Shown: positions 34,655 through 45,275, numbered from the stretch's first letter. The stretch is 64,000 nucleotides of DNA from Delphinapterus leucas (GCF_002288925.2 NW_022098076.1:74911873-74975872); one strand, 5' to 3'. A program made the numbers and translations. The notes: a model not told the origin generated them from the sequence alone.

Positions 34655-35930
34655 TCCTTCAAAACAAATATTTGCAGAGTGTCTGTTATGTCTTAGGCAG
34701 CAGGCTAGAAGCCGGGGTTAGAGTGACAAGTAAAAAGAGACCTGATTCCAACCTGCTGGAGCTGACAGCTTGGTGGTGGAGGCTGACATTAATCAATTCA
34801 TCATACCGAAAATTTCAACAGTGTAAGTCCTGGAGAGGAAGAGAGGGCTATGAGCTCATGTAACAGAGTGTGGATTTTACAGAGTCAGAGAGGGCAGGAA
34901 ATTTCCCTTAAGGACGTGATGTTAAGGTTGAGAACTGAAGGATGATAGAATCAGAGTAAGCAGAGTGGGGAGGAAGTAGCTTCTCTGTGCGAAGGTCCCA
35001 TGGCAGGTGGAAGAAGGCATACGTGATGACTATTTGCATAGTGCTGATGAGAGAGGACAGTGGCAATGAGAATAAATAGCCGTTTATTCTACTGACGGAG
35101 AAATTTTGAAGGAAGAATCAGTCGACTGACTGTATATGGGGAACTTAGGAGAGGTGAAGTGTCAAAGGTTTCTACAATGTTTCAGGTCAGGATGAGAACG
35201 AGGGTGATGCTACCATGAATGAGAGTCAAGAAGTCAGAACAGGGAACAATTTGGAGGCTAAGAAGTTGTGTTCAGGTTGAGAGATGTTGAATTTGAGGCA
35301 GTAGTAGCATGAAATAACAGAGATAGGGGTAGGGAGTTGGTTTGTCTGAACAGGTAAGGGATGGAGCTACAGATTTTGGAGCTATTGATAGAAAACTGAG
35401 GGATGAAACCATAAGCATGAGTTATATTTTCAAGGGAAAGAGAGTAGATTGAGAAGGGCCTGAACTCTGGGGAATCCCCTTGTTTAAAGGGAAAGAGGAG
35501 GAAGAAAGCCAAAGAAGGAGATGGTGAGAAAGGTCTGAGACAGAAGAACTGGGGTAGGGAGTCGTCTGGAAAGTCAAGGAGGAAAACATCTCAGGAGGAA
35601 GGGGTGGTCCATGATGCCGCATACAGCAACCAGGGCAAGAAGAGCTAGCACTGAACAAAACCTCATTTATGCCAAGCTGGGTGGTTTGGCACAGGCTTTT
35701 CCCAGGGACTGGAGACAGAAGGAGGCAAGCAGGTAAGTCAGAGCAGAGAAGGTGGTCAGGAAGTGGAGGCAGATGATGGGAGTGGCTTGAACTTTGTCAG
35801 TAGAAGGAGGGACCAAGCTATGGGGAGAAAGCACAGATAGGTCAAGGAGGCTGGACAAGATCGAGGAGACCTACTCTCATGAGAGAACGAGAGGAAGGAG
35901 CTGGAAGATGCTGGAACAGGAGTTAGGGTG
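34655..35930 (-). repeat. Long L2 LINE fragment with reverse-transcriptase trace
   Basis: About 1.27 kb of one L2 copy reading minus. It starts with the 3' tail ('aatatttgcagagtgtctgttatg') and runs back into ORF2. Within 35258-35512 the minus frame shows the remnant of the RT region that in L2/CR1 proteins reads GVPQGS...LGPLLFS: here 'GDSPEFRPFSIYSLSLENIT' and the adjoining 'HAYGF' are readable. The YADD catalytic motif itself has decayed. Farther upstream the L2 order continues ('gtcaaggaggaaaacatctcagg', 'tggtccatgatgccgcat'). Confidence 0.75.
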
Positions 35931-36239
35931 TGTTGGAGGCAGTATCTTCAGGTCTTTGAATCTCTCTTTGTCTAAGGATTCCCTACTTACATTTTAGGGT
36001 GGTGATCCCAAAGGGTCATGGTTAGAGAAGACCCTGTCAGCTAGAGAGGCGTGAACCCAGTAGAGATTACTTAATGTTTCATTTTATTTTATTTATTTTT
36101 AAAAGCGTGGAATCTTAGCTTATTATTTTATGAAATCTATCCATTTGCTCTGCTCTGGTCTGAATAAATAGAAGGCCTGTACCCACCCAACACAAACTCT
36201 TCCCTCCTGTCCACCCCCAGTGTCTCCTTTGTTTTTGTT
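35931..36239. other. No feature recognised
   Basis: Unique-looking DNA; an A/T-rich patch at 36078-36130. Confidence 0.35.
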
Positions 36240-36304
36240 TTGTTTGGTCTTTAAAAAAAATTTATTGTAGTATAGTTGATTCACAATGTTGTGTTAGTTT
36301 CAGG
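36240..36304 (-). repeat. L1 3'-end fragment
   Basis: 'tttattgtagtatagttgattcacaatgttgtgttagtttcagg' is the reversed 3' terminus of a whale/ruminant L1. Only about 60 bases remain, preceded by a T-rich tail. Confidence 0.75.
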
Positions 36305-36319
36305 TGAATTAGTGTTTTA

Positions 36320-36446
36320 TTGATTTATTTGTTTTGGGCTGTGCCAAGTGGCTTGTGGGATCTTAGCTCCCCAACCAGGGACCGAACCCAGGCCCCTGGC
36401 TGTGAGAGCACCGAGTCCTGGCCACTGGACCGCCAGGGAACTCCAT
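36320..36446 (-). mobile_element. Short truncated tRNA-derived SINE
   Basis: Reads minus: 'ggctgtgccaagtggcttgtgggatcttagctcc' through 'cactggaccgccagggaactcc'. A perfect 15-bp duplication TGAATTAGTGTTTTA flanks it (36305-36319 and 36447-36461), directly after the L1 scrap. It lacks the longer body of the CHR copies elsewhere. Confidence 0.92.
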
Positions 36447-36584
36447 TGAATTAGTGTTTTAAATCCACTCCTGGCCAAGTCACTAATGTCAAATTATAGC
36501 TGGAAACCGCTCATCTGTATAAAATTTTGCCTCAAGTTTCCCTTACAATTAAAAAAAAATTTTGAACGTTAAAAAGCCCTCCAA

Positions 36585-36803
36585 GGGCTTCCTTGGTGGC
36601 GCAGTGGTTGAGAGTCCGCCTGCCGATGCAGGGGACACGGGTTCGTGCCCTGGTCCGGGAAGATCCCACATGCTGTGGAGCGGCTGGGCCCGTGAGCCAT
36701 GGCCGCTGAGCCTGCGCGTCCGGAGCCTGTGCTCCGCAACGGGAGAGGCCACAGCAGTGAGAGGCCCTCGTACCGCAAAAACAAACAAACAAACAAACAA
36801 AAA
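36585..36803 (+). mobile_element. CHR-type SINE (short cetacean form)
   Basis: Head 'gggcttccttggtggcgcag', GC-rich body, tail turned into an (AAAC)n run at 36777-36800. The flanks share CCCTCCAA (36577-36584 and 36804-36811), with imperfect extension on both sides. Confidence 0.95.
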
Positions 36804-36869
36804 CCCTCCAAAGGCCTCGCCTATGCTGCCATCAGGACATTTACAACATCATTTTAAAATGTTTTATTC

Positions 36870-37220
36870 ACATACTCCCCTCTCCTAGCTAGCCCCCATC
36901 TCTCAAGGCCAGGAGTTGTGTCTTATTTGTCTTGAATTCACTCATGCTATTCACAAGAAAGTTACAGATTTATTTAAAAAAATTATTCTTACAGAAGAAT
37001 CTTCATTCAATTCTTTTAGTCAATCGCCATGAGTCTGTGCATAATCTCATTGGGAGATGATGTCAACATCTATTTTTGAGGCTCTGAAGGCTTTGAGACA
37101 ATGGTCAAATGACCCTCCTACCATGACAGCTTTCCCAGTCATCCCCCAATCCTGCCTGGCCCCCTGCTGAGCACTGTGGCATACAAAAGGCACTCGATAC
37201 ATGTGCTGTTTCCTTGGTTT
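36870..37220 (+). repeat. Probable L2 scraps
   Basis: Two short L2-like pieces: 'ggccaggagttgtgtcttatttgtc' (36909) and 'gctgagcactgtggcatacaaaaggcactcgatacatg' (37166). The AT-rich part between them is unassigned. Confidence 0.35.
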
Positions 37221-37274
37221 GGACCACACTGTCCATAGACATCTCTCTGGAGTCATCCTTCACCTTTTACAGAC

Positions 37275-38193
37275 TTTTTTTTTTCTATACTGAAACTTTA
37301 TTACAAAGTTATAAAGCAGAGCTCCGTAACAAAAAATACACATTTCGGTTTGCTCTTAACACCCAAGTAAGTTTGAGAAAATCTTAATATAAGCCACTTG
37401 AAATAACACATTCACATCCAAAAGATTTCAACAAGTTTATACATTTTATATTGAGCGCTAATTCCTGTACAGCTTATTCTTACTGGTTTGGATCCAGCTA
37501 TTCCAATGTATTATGAACGAGTCAGCTGTCCATGTCTTTTAAAACAAGTCTCAACTGAAACCTCAGAACAGTCACAGCAAAAGCCATGGAATAATGGAAG
37601 AATTAGATGTTTCCATGATAATTAAGACCAAGGATCTATGAGGAGGAGAGAATATTCAAGGATAAAAGTCAAGTTTTCTACCTAGGTTAGATAGTAACTG
37701 AAATGGGATCTTAGAATTCCCAACTTTTACTTGGTGTAGGAATAAAGAAGATACAAAAAAAGTGGGGGGAGGTGTTTGCCACCTTATTTTTCTTAAATGG
37801 AAACCTTCACCAAAAGAGGTTAGGAGACTTCAAAGCAAGTTCTTTCTCCAAAATGAGTAAATGACATCAGTTCTAATTCTTACTGAGGTTACAGACCAAC
37901 CATCAGGGTATTATTAACTCATGTCTAAGAGGGAAGTTGGGAGGTAGGGAGAGGTAAGGCCTCAGCAGAGAAAGCAAGTTTTAAGTAGGGAGACAGCCAG
38001 CTTCTGCCCTGAAGTTATTGCTAGGTTGTAACTGAGCTGCATACATGTAGACCTGTTTCACAGTGGAATTGAGGAGTAGCTGAATCCTTTGTTAAACTGG
38101 TGGGCACTGTAAACTGTAGTGTTTACTGTCCAGCAGAAAGGTGAAAGACGATGTCTTTATAGGGAAATTTCTTGACTCCCCCAGTTCCTACAA
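37275..38193 (-). pseudogene. Probable processed retrocopy of an unnamed mRNA 3' UTR
   Basis: On the minus strand a long A/T-moderate sequence ends with AATAAAG (plus-strand CTTTATT at about 37296-37302), some 15 bases later 'cagtatag', and then A10 (plus T10 at 37275-37284). This is the exact layout of a polyadenylated mRNA end fixed in the genome. Flanking TACAGAC words (37268-37274 and 38194-38200) may be a worn TSD. No coding segment is present, so the copy would be confined to the 3' UTR. I do not recognise the parent gene. The alternative is the true last exon of a minus-strand gene, which the genomic T10 makes less likely. Confidence 0.55.
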
Positions 38194-38415
38194 TACAGAC
38201 CTTTGCTCAAACCTCTTTGGAGCAGCCTTCCCTGACCATTCAATTTTAAATCACAGCACTCCCCATGCCCCTACACCTCTGACCCCCTTCTCAGCTTTAT
38301 TTTTCTCCATCACACTTATTGTCATCCAATATTCTACACACGTTGCTCATTTGTTTTATTGTCTGTTCTTCCCTTCTAGAATGTGAGCTCCATGAAGGCA
38401 TGGAGTTTTGATCTA
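38190..38415 (+). repeat. L2 LINE 3' fragment
   Basis: Very clear forward L2 order: 'tttgctcaaacctctttggagcagccttccctgacca', 'ctcagctttatttttctccatcacacttattgtc', 'ctagaatgtgagctccatgaaggcatgg'. The tail is cut. Chance frame 38141-38386 comes from it. Confidence 0.88.
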
Positions 38416-38433
38416 GAGTGAAGGTATTTGGCT

Positions 38434-38545
38434 TGTAGTTGGTATAACAAAGGACCACAAACTGGGTGGCTTACACAACAGAAATTTATTGTCCCCTGGA
38501 ACTGGAGGCTAGAAGTTTGAAATCAAGGTGTTGACAGGTTTGGTT
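38434..38545 (-). repeat. MaLR (MLT1-type) LTR fragment
   Basis: Reverse LTR text: 'ggtataacaaaggaccacaaactgggtggcttacacaacagaaatttattg', 'ggaggctagaagtttgaaatcaaggtg'. It shares a 19-base word, AGAAGTTTGAAATCAAGGT, with the next copy. Confidence 0.75.
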
Positions 38546-38761
38546 CCCAGCAAGGCAGTTACACACATATAATCACAGTGACACAGATTCAGCGTTCAGG
38601 GCAAAGGAAACTTAATTCAGTTCAAGGAGCAAATGTCGATCACCAACCAGCAAAGCCTAGACCCTGGGGATACAGAGATAAGCTAGCAACCTAGTAGAGG
38701 AGATGGGCATGTAAATAAAAGTTCAGCACCACAGGGAAAGTGTCAAATGAGATACAGAGTT
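38546..38761. other. Spacer with L2-like text
   Basis: 'gaccctggggatacagagataagc' recalls the L2 reverse tail. Not assigned firmly. Confidence 0.35.
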
Positions 38762-39183
38762 TGTCTCTATTTGTTTCTTAAGGCTGCCATTCACTAAGAA
38801 CCAGAAATTTAGTCTCACCATTCTGGAGGCCAGAAGTTTGAAATCAAGGTATTGGTAGGGTCATGCCCTCTCTGATGGCTCTAGAGGAGAGCCATTCCTT
38901 GTCTCCTCTAGATTTTGGTGTTTGCCAGTAATCTTTGGTGTTCCTTGGCTTGTAGATGGATACACCACTCCAGTCACATGACTGCCTTCTCCCTTGTCTC
39001 CACATCATCTTCCCTCTGTAACTGTCTGTCTCTGTGTCTAAATTTCCCCTTTTTATAAAGAACCTCAGCCATTCTGAATCAGGGCCCACCCTAATGACCT
39101 CATTTTGACTTGATTGCTTCTGCAAAGACCACATTTCCAAATAAGGTCACATTCTGAGTACCGGGGATTATGACATAGCTTGT

Positions 39184-39214
<31 letters not shown>

Positions 39215-39256
39215 TGTTTTTGTTTTTGGAGGGGGGATACAATTCAATCCATAACA
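38762..39256 (-). mobile_element. MaLR (MLT1-type) LTR, reverse
   Basis: Complete order of reverse LTR words from 'tgtttcttaaggctgccattcactaagaacc' through 'cagggcccaccctaatgacctcattttgacttgattgcttctgcaaagaccac' and 'ccaaataaggtcacattctgag' to 'caattcaatccataaca'. A T/TTTG-rich expansion (39186-39227) interrupts it near the end. No TSD found. Confidence 0.85.
39186..39227. repeat. (TTTG)n / T-rich simple repeat
   Basis: T11 followed by TTTG units and further T-runs, inside the LTR. It looks like slippage expansion of a short T-rich part of the LTR. Confidence 0.85.
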
Positions 39257-39467
39257 TTACTCAGTGAGGGAGTGACTACCTCAAGGTGTGTGTATACATT
39301 GGGTAGAGGGTTAAGGAAGGTTTCAAAGGGAGATGAAGGTAGAAGGAAAGGCATCCCAGGTAGGCAGAACAGCATGGACAAGAAGACATAAAGATAGAGA
39401 CTGGGATCCAAGGGAAGAAGGAACTGAACCCTCTTGGAGGTCCTACCTGTTGGGTTCACCCCCATAG

Positions 39468-39640
39468 CACGTACTACACAGGTACCATCATTTCATTGAC
39501 TCCTCACCACATTGCCATTACTATCCCACTTGACAGATGAAAACTGATGTGTGGACATAGGAAGTAAGTGGCCAATGGTCAGACCACAGTGTGACACCTC
39601 AGTGGAGATAAGAACTCACACTCTGGACCCTACGTCCAGG
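39468..39640 (-). repeat. MIR SINE relic
   Basis: Reverse MIR: 'ctactatcccacttgacagatgaaaactg'-type text, 'aagtaagtggccaatggtcagacc', 'actcacactctggaccct'. Confidence 0.7.
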
Positions 39641-40147
39641 GACTTAACCTTAAAAATGGCACGAAGTTGAAGGGTGCTCTCAGGCAGTGACTCCCAGGTG
39701 GAAGAACGTTTGGGGGCAGGAGTGCCTGATATCATTGCACGTGGATGGGAGCCTACTCCATGGGGGTCAGATATCACAGGAAGGCCTTGGGCTGACCTCT
39801 GCATCTCCAGGGAAGCCAGCTGACCTTCTGGAGGCTTATGGACCCAAGCAGCCACGGAGATGGGGCTGAGTGATCACACCCCATCGCAGAACTTGGCTCA
39901 GTCTGCCTCCTTGGGAAGACAGCGCTGTTCCTGATGAGAAATCTAGCGCTTGATTTCCTGTGTGCCCATGGCCTTCAGGGAAACAGGGAGCAACCAGGAG
40001 GTCCTGACTCTCCTGCCTCTGTGCATTTGCCCAGGTGCTCACCCCCACCTGCCGCCTCGAAAGTCCTACTAAATACTCCGTGAACTGCATTGAACAATCT
40101 AAGCTCCCACAGATGTAGTGAGAAAATCTCTGCCTCTGGAGGTGGAA
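39641..40147. other. Unique non-coding stretch
   Basis: No gene or repeat recognised. Confidence 0.45.
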
Positions 40148-40298
40148 CATTGTGTTTGAACTTGGGTCCTCCTACTTACTGTGAGATCTTGGCCATGTCA
40201 GTTCTGACCCTCAATTTCCTCATCTAGACATCGGCAAAATAATTCTTAATTCACAGTGTTGTACTGGGTATTGAATAAGATCAAGATGCATTTTCTTA
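40148..40298 (+). repeat. MIR relic cut by an L1 insertion
   Basis: Forward MIR: 'gtttgaacttgggtcctcctacttactgtgagatcttggccatg', 'tcaatttcctcatctagacatcgg', 'gtactgggtattgaataagatcaag'. The L1 TSD begins at 40283, inside the MIR tail. Confidence 0.75.
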
Positions 40299-41659
40299 CT
40301 TAAAAACTTTTGCACATCAAAGGAAATCATAAACAAGACGAAAAGACAACCCTCAGAATGGGAGAAAATATTTGCAAGTGAAGCAACTGGCAAAGGATTA
40401 ATCTCCAAAATTTATAAGCATCTCATGCAGCTTAATATGAAAAAAACAAACAAATCAGTCCAATAATGGGCAGAAGACCTAAACAGACGTTTCTCCAAAG
40501 AAGATATACAAAATGCCAACAGACACATGAAAGGATGCTCAACATCATTAATCATTAGAGAAATGCAAATCAAAACCATGAGATATCAGGCTTCCCTGGT
40601 GGCACAGTGGTTGAGAGTCCGCCTGCCAATGCAGGGGATGCGGGTTCGTGCCCCAGTCCGGGAGGATCCCACATGCCGCGGAGCAGCTGGGCCCGTGGGC
40701 CATGGCTGCTGAGCCTCCACGTCCAGAGCCTGTGCTCCACAATGGGAGAGGCCACAGCAGTGAGAGGCCTGCGTACTGCAAAAAAACAAAACAAAAACTA
40801 CGAGATATCATCTCACACCGGTCAGAATGGCCATCATCAAAAAATCTACAAACAATAAATGCTGGAGAGGGCGTGGAGAAAAGGGAACCCTCTTGCACTG
40901 TTGGTGGGAATGTAAATTGATAGAGCCACTATGGAGGACAGTATGCAGGTTCCTGAAAAAACTACAAATAGAACTACCATACGACCCAGCAATTCCACTA
41001 CTGGGCATATACCCTGAGAAAACCATAACTCAAAAAGAGTCATGTACCACAATGTTCATTGCAGCTCTATTTACAATAGCCGGGACATGGAAGCAATGTA
41101 AGTGTCCATTAACAGATGAATGGCTAAAGAAGATGTGGCACATATATACAATGGAATATTACTCAGCCATAAAAAGAAACGAAATTGAGTTATTTGTAGT
41201 GAGGTGGATGGACCTAGAGTCTGTCATACAGAGTGAAGAAGGTCAGAAAAAAAAAAAAAAAAAAAAAAAAAACTAAAATATATATAGAATCTAAAAAAAA
41301 AAAAAAATGGTCATGAAGAACCAAGATGGGAACAAAGACACAGATCTACTAGGGAATGGACTTGAGGACACGGGGAGGGGGAAGGGTAAGCTGGGACAAA
41401 GTGAGCGAGTGGCATGGACATATATACACTACGAAATGTAAAACTGATAGCTAGCGGGAAGCAACCGCATAGCACAGGGAGATCAGCTCGGTGCTTTGTG
41501 ACCACCTAGAGGAGTGGGATAGGGAGGGTGGGAGGGAGGGAGATGCAAGAGGGAAGAGATATGGGGATATATGTATATGTATAAATGATTCACTTTGTTA
41601 TAAAGCAGAAACTAACACACCATTGTAAGGCAATTATACTCCAATAAAGGTGTTAAAAA
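40299..41659 (+). mobile_element. 5'-truncated L1 with a 16-bp TSD
   Basis: A perfect duplication AAGATGCATTTTCTTA flanks it (40283-40298 and 41660-41675). It holds the C-terminal end of ORF2 and a full 3' UTR ending 'caattatactccaataaagg' plus a short A-tail. A SINE (40589-40798) splits it. The ORF2 trace is clear in 40827-41240 ('[15 protein letters not shown]', '[19 protein letters not shown]'). The A26 run at 41247-41272 and A14 run at 41293-41306 mark expansions in the 3' UTR. Confidence 0.97.
40589..40798 (+). mobile_element. CHR-type SINE nested in L1
   Basis: Head 'ggcttccctggtggcacagtgg', GC-rich body, tail of A with C. It splits the L1 word 'gagatatca', which is duplicated exactly (40580-40588 and 40802-40810). 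Upstream bases of the duplication differ slightly. It postdates the L1. Confidence 0.94.
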
Positions 41660-41777
41660 AAGATGCATTTTCTTAACATTAAAGTGGTATGTATATGCGA
41701 GTTATTCAGACTCTTCGTAGAGCTAAATCAGATCATCTTTCCTGTAATTCTTTATCTTTTGAACAGAATCCTCTAAA

Positions 41778-42115
41778 ATTGGGGTTCACAGCCCATGCCT
41801 CACAGGCCAACACTGTCCTGTCTCCTGTGTTGTACAGCCCATAGGCTGAGAAAGACTGTTACATGTTTAAATGGTTGGGGAAAAAAGTCAAAAGTAGAAT
41901 ATTTCACAACATGTGAAAGTGATACAAAATTCAAATTTCCATGTCAATAAACGAAGCCTTATCAGGATATGGCCGTGCCCATCGGCTGATGTCTGTGGCT
42001 GCTTTCATGTTATAAGGGCAGAAGTGAGCAGCAGCGACAGACACTGCACGTCTGCAAAGTCCCAAATATAGGCTAGTCCCATCTATTCCTTTGCAGAAAA
42101 AGTTTGCTGCCCCTG
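41778..42115 (-). mobile_element. hAT-type non-autonomous DNA transposon, long form
   Basis: Ends 'aaaaagtttgctgcccctg', the reverse of the CAGGGGTCGGCAAAC-type terminus. The left end 'ttggggttcacagcccatgcctcacaggcc' is a worn copy of the other terminus. The middle matches the family order: 'catgtttaaatggttggggaaaaaagtc', 'caatttccatgtcaataaacgaagcc'-type text, and 'tgtctgtggctgctttcatgttataa'. The family name is not certain. Confidence 0.75.
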
Positions 42116-43161
42116 CTCTAGAATAACAACACTAAACAAATAGAAACTCTGGGCCAGACCCCAATCTGTAAGCATTCATTCACATGCGCTATGTGCACAG
42201 TCCTTAAATCTCTGGGTCTTCGAGATGTCAATGTGGACCTGACTTCCTAGAGTCTGAGAGTAGCCTGAGTCGCTCATGGCTTGGGCTGAATTGACAAAGC
42301 TCCCAGGAGAGCCCTAGTGTGGGGCAGCCCCCAGATCTGCCCCGCAGGAGAGCTGCAGAGCCACACAAATCCAGTCCTACCCACTGCACTTTAGCCATTG
42401 AAGTTGCCTCATGTCAGCTGCTGGAGGACTTCACCTAGTGAGAGATCTCTCATTTAGATATAATCACCTTTTTATATCCATGTGGCTCTCTGAATGCCTC
42501 TCCCGACCAGAGCTTTCCCTGGTGATTGAAAAGAGCTAATCCAACAAAGGGCATGATCTCCTCTGAATGGCCTCAGTTTATCACCTGGACAAGCCCAGAG
42601 AGTTCCATCTTGAGCTTCTCTTTGTTGTAGCAACAGGTGCTCCGGAAGGGGGTAGGGGTGGGTGAGGGGGAGGATGGGTTTAAATGCCGGAATGGGGTGA
42701 GAGGAGGGAGGCTGTGGAATGCTCTTTGGGGGAGAGCTTTAGAAATTGGATCAGCTTCACTAGTCTGGAATGGGCTGGGACAGAACCCTTGCAGGACTCA
42801 GGGGTGGCAGGTGACACCAGAACACTTCAGGTTTCTGAAAAATACTCTATGATGCACCTAAGTGTTGTCTGTTCTAAAGTGAGAGTCCTAAAGAGTTTTC
42901 CTAAAAAAATTCTAGGGGAAAATATTCCAAGGGAAGATCTATTTTTCTTTATATTTTGTGGTTCTGTATATAAATATTCCTATGTCCAAAGCCAATTTAG
43001 AGACCACTCCGTCTACCTAGTCCTATCTGACAAGGCCTAGAAGGGTTCCATATGTCTCAAATGCTAATATTTTTTGAGGTATTATAATGTTTAAACATAC
43101 TGTAAAACTTGGTATTGGGGAGTCTGGAGCTCAAGTTCAGAAAAAGCCATAGAGTGTAGGC
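42116..43161. other. Unique non-coding stretch
   Basis: No exon or repeat recognised. G-rich at 42640-42720. The chance frame 42684-43040 has no known content. Confidence 0.45.
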
Positions 43162-43380
43162 CAGGGGTCAGCAAAGTTTTTCTGGAAAGAGCTAGATGGT
43201 AAATAGTACAGGTCTGCAGGTCACGTGGTCTCTGCTGTAACTATTCGACTCTGCTGTTGTGTAAAAGCAGCTACAGATAGTATGTAAACAAATGGTCCTG
43301 GCTGCGTGTCAATAAAACTTTATTTACAAAAGCACATGGCAGGCCAGATTTGGCCATGGGCTGTGGTTTGCTCCTCCCTG
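43162..43380 (+). mobile_element. hAT-type non-autonomous DNA transposon, short form
   Basis: Starts CAGGGGTCAGCAAAG and ends TTTGCTCCTCCCTG, the two family termini. It contains 'ctctgctgtaactattcgactctgctgttg' and 'caataaaactttatttacaaaagc'. Flanking 8-mers GTGTAGGC and GTATAGAG agree at five of eight positions, two of the three differences being G/A. This fits an old hAT 8-bp TSD. Confidence 0.85.
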
Positions 43381-43879
43381 GTATAGAGTTTTATCCTGCT
43401 CTCTATTAGCACTCTCTGCTTTTCCCTAACAGATGCTAGAGCACAGAAAGTGTATCAGTTTACGGCAGGAGGAGCCCTGATGGGCCTAATGTGAGTTGAA
43501 GTTACGAGCAAGCAGAATCCAGAAGAGGGGCAAGATACTCGGAGTCCAGGTGAGATGGTGGTTGTGAGCAGGAGGAAGAGTAGGAGCAAGAGGGGAGGAG
43601 CTATAGGTCTGCTTATTGGCAGAGCATCTGAATATAGATGCTGAGGTCGGGGTGAGCTTTAGGGGGAAGACATCTGACTCCTTGAGCTGCCTAGAGCCCT
43701 AAACAACTTCACTCTTCTGGGCTCCATGCAGCCCACTTCTACTATGGTTTCTGCTCTTTTTGGCTATCCCTGAGGTCTCCTGGGATTTCTGTCTCCTTTA
43801 TCCTATCTATATTATTGTAAACTCCCAAATCTCTGCTCTCTCCAAAATCTCTCCTATAATAACCCTGCCTCGTGATACC
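43381..43879. other. No feature recognised
   Basis: Unique-looking DNA. Confidence 0.4.
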
Positions 43880-44075
43880 GTCCCAGACTCATGGCATTCA
43901 GAATGAATTAGCCCTCCTCTCTGTTTCTCTGGTCTGGCTATAAATTCCATAATAGTGCAAGTTATAGTTATGACTTCCTTGTTGCTCTATTGTGAGATTT
44001 TCAAGTGTAGGTTCTATTTTACATTCCCAGTGGCTAGTTGGGGAAAAAATGCTTATCAAAGAAAGAAATACATAG
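43880..44075 (+). repeat. Probable L2 3' fragment
   Basis: Worn L2 wording: 'gctctattgtgagattttcaagtgtaggttctattttacattcccagtggc', then 'gcttatcaaagaaagaaatac'. Confidence 0.4.
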
Positions 44076-45004
44076 GTACAAGAAGGAGTTAACTCAAAGC
44101 CTCTCAATCTAGTGCCATCTTGCATGGCTTTCCAACTGTTTTGTTTACAATGTCTTCTTTCTCAGGAGGTTATATTGGTTGTAGTATACAACCTACGATT
44201 GTGTTATATTGTGGGTAGTATATTGTAAGTAGTATAGTCACAAATGGCAGAATTTCCGTAATCAATCCAGGCTATAAGGGGGATTTGTTGATTCCTGTAA
44301 CCACAGCGAGGGGAGGCCGAGTGCAGCTGGCCTCAGGGACAACTGGGAATGGGGAAAAGACAAGGGACAGGACTCTGTCCTTCATCTTGGTTTCTGTCCA
44401 TGTGCCAGCTCTCACACCTTCTATCTTTATGCCAAGGAGGAACTGCCTTTTTTTTTCCCGGAGGTCTGATTCAGAAAGTCTTAGGGACGTATTGGCCTAC
44501 TTTGGATCACATACCCAACCCAATCAGAGAGGCAGGTTTTCATCATTAGTAGCTCCTGGTAAAGTATCAGGGGCATGGGGTGGGAGGAAGACACCCTGAA
44601 GGAAGGAGGGTGCACTTCTTAGAAGCCAGGAGGAGGTGTGCCAGGCAGACAGAATGAGAGACACCACATCAGTGTCTGTCCTTCCTCAGTGCTTGATCCT
44701 GAGCTGGGCAGAAACTCATGTGGACAGATATGAGCCATTTTCCTCCCGAAGTGCCACCGCTCATCTCTCGTTCAATTGCTCTCCAGATTGGAATTGCCAA
44801 AAACCTTTCCCAGAATAAATGCAGCCCCTTCACACTGATGGGTTAAGGACCCACATTTTTCACAGACGTTATAGGATAGAAATGCTGCCACTGACTCTGC
44901 TCTTCCTTTCAAGTCCTTAGGTGTTGAAGAAATGAGTCCCAACCATTCATCATCCATTGAACACATATCTGTCCAGCATTAGTTTTTTACTTTTTTTTGT
45001 CTTT
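44076..45004. other. Mostly unassigned; old repeat-like patch
   Basis: 44235-44550 ('aggctataagggggatttgttgattcctgtaacc' etc.) looks like a reverse old LTR/retroelement but could not be named. The rest shows nothing. Confidence 0.35.
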
Positions 45005-45275
45005 TTCCTTTTTTAATTATGAAATGCTTTAAACATACAAAATGCTATAATGTGTAGTATAATGAACACACTTGAAACTGCTACTCAACTGAAGTATAAC
45101 AATACAAATAGGATTCGTGAACCCTCTCCAATAGTGTCTTCTTTCTTTCCCATCACCCAGAAGCAGTAACTATCCTGAATTTGGCAGCACTACTTTTTAA
45201 ATTAATTTTTTAAGAGCAGTTTTAGGTTCACAGCAAAATCAAGTAGAAAGTGCAGAGTTCCCATCCAGCTTTTCA
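45005..45275 (-). repeat. Old L1 3' UTR fragments
   Basis: Two old-L1-like pieces: 'ttttaattatgaaatgctttaaacatacaaaatgc' (45012) and 'taagagcagttttaggttcacagcaaaatcaagtagaaagtgcagag' (45211), the second typical of reversed L1M 3' ends. Confidence 0.6.

Noticed and set aside
37275..38193. Assigning the retrocopy to a named housekeeping gene
   Set aside because: Several 3' UTRs came to mind, but none could be matched from memory with confidence, so no symbol is given.
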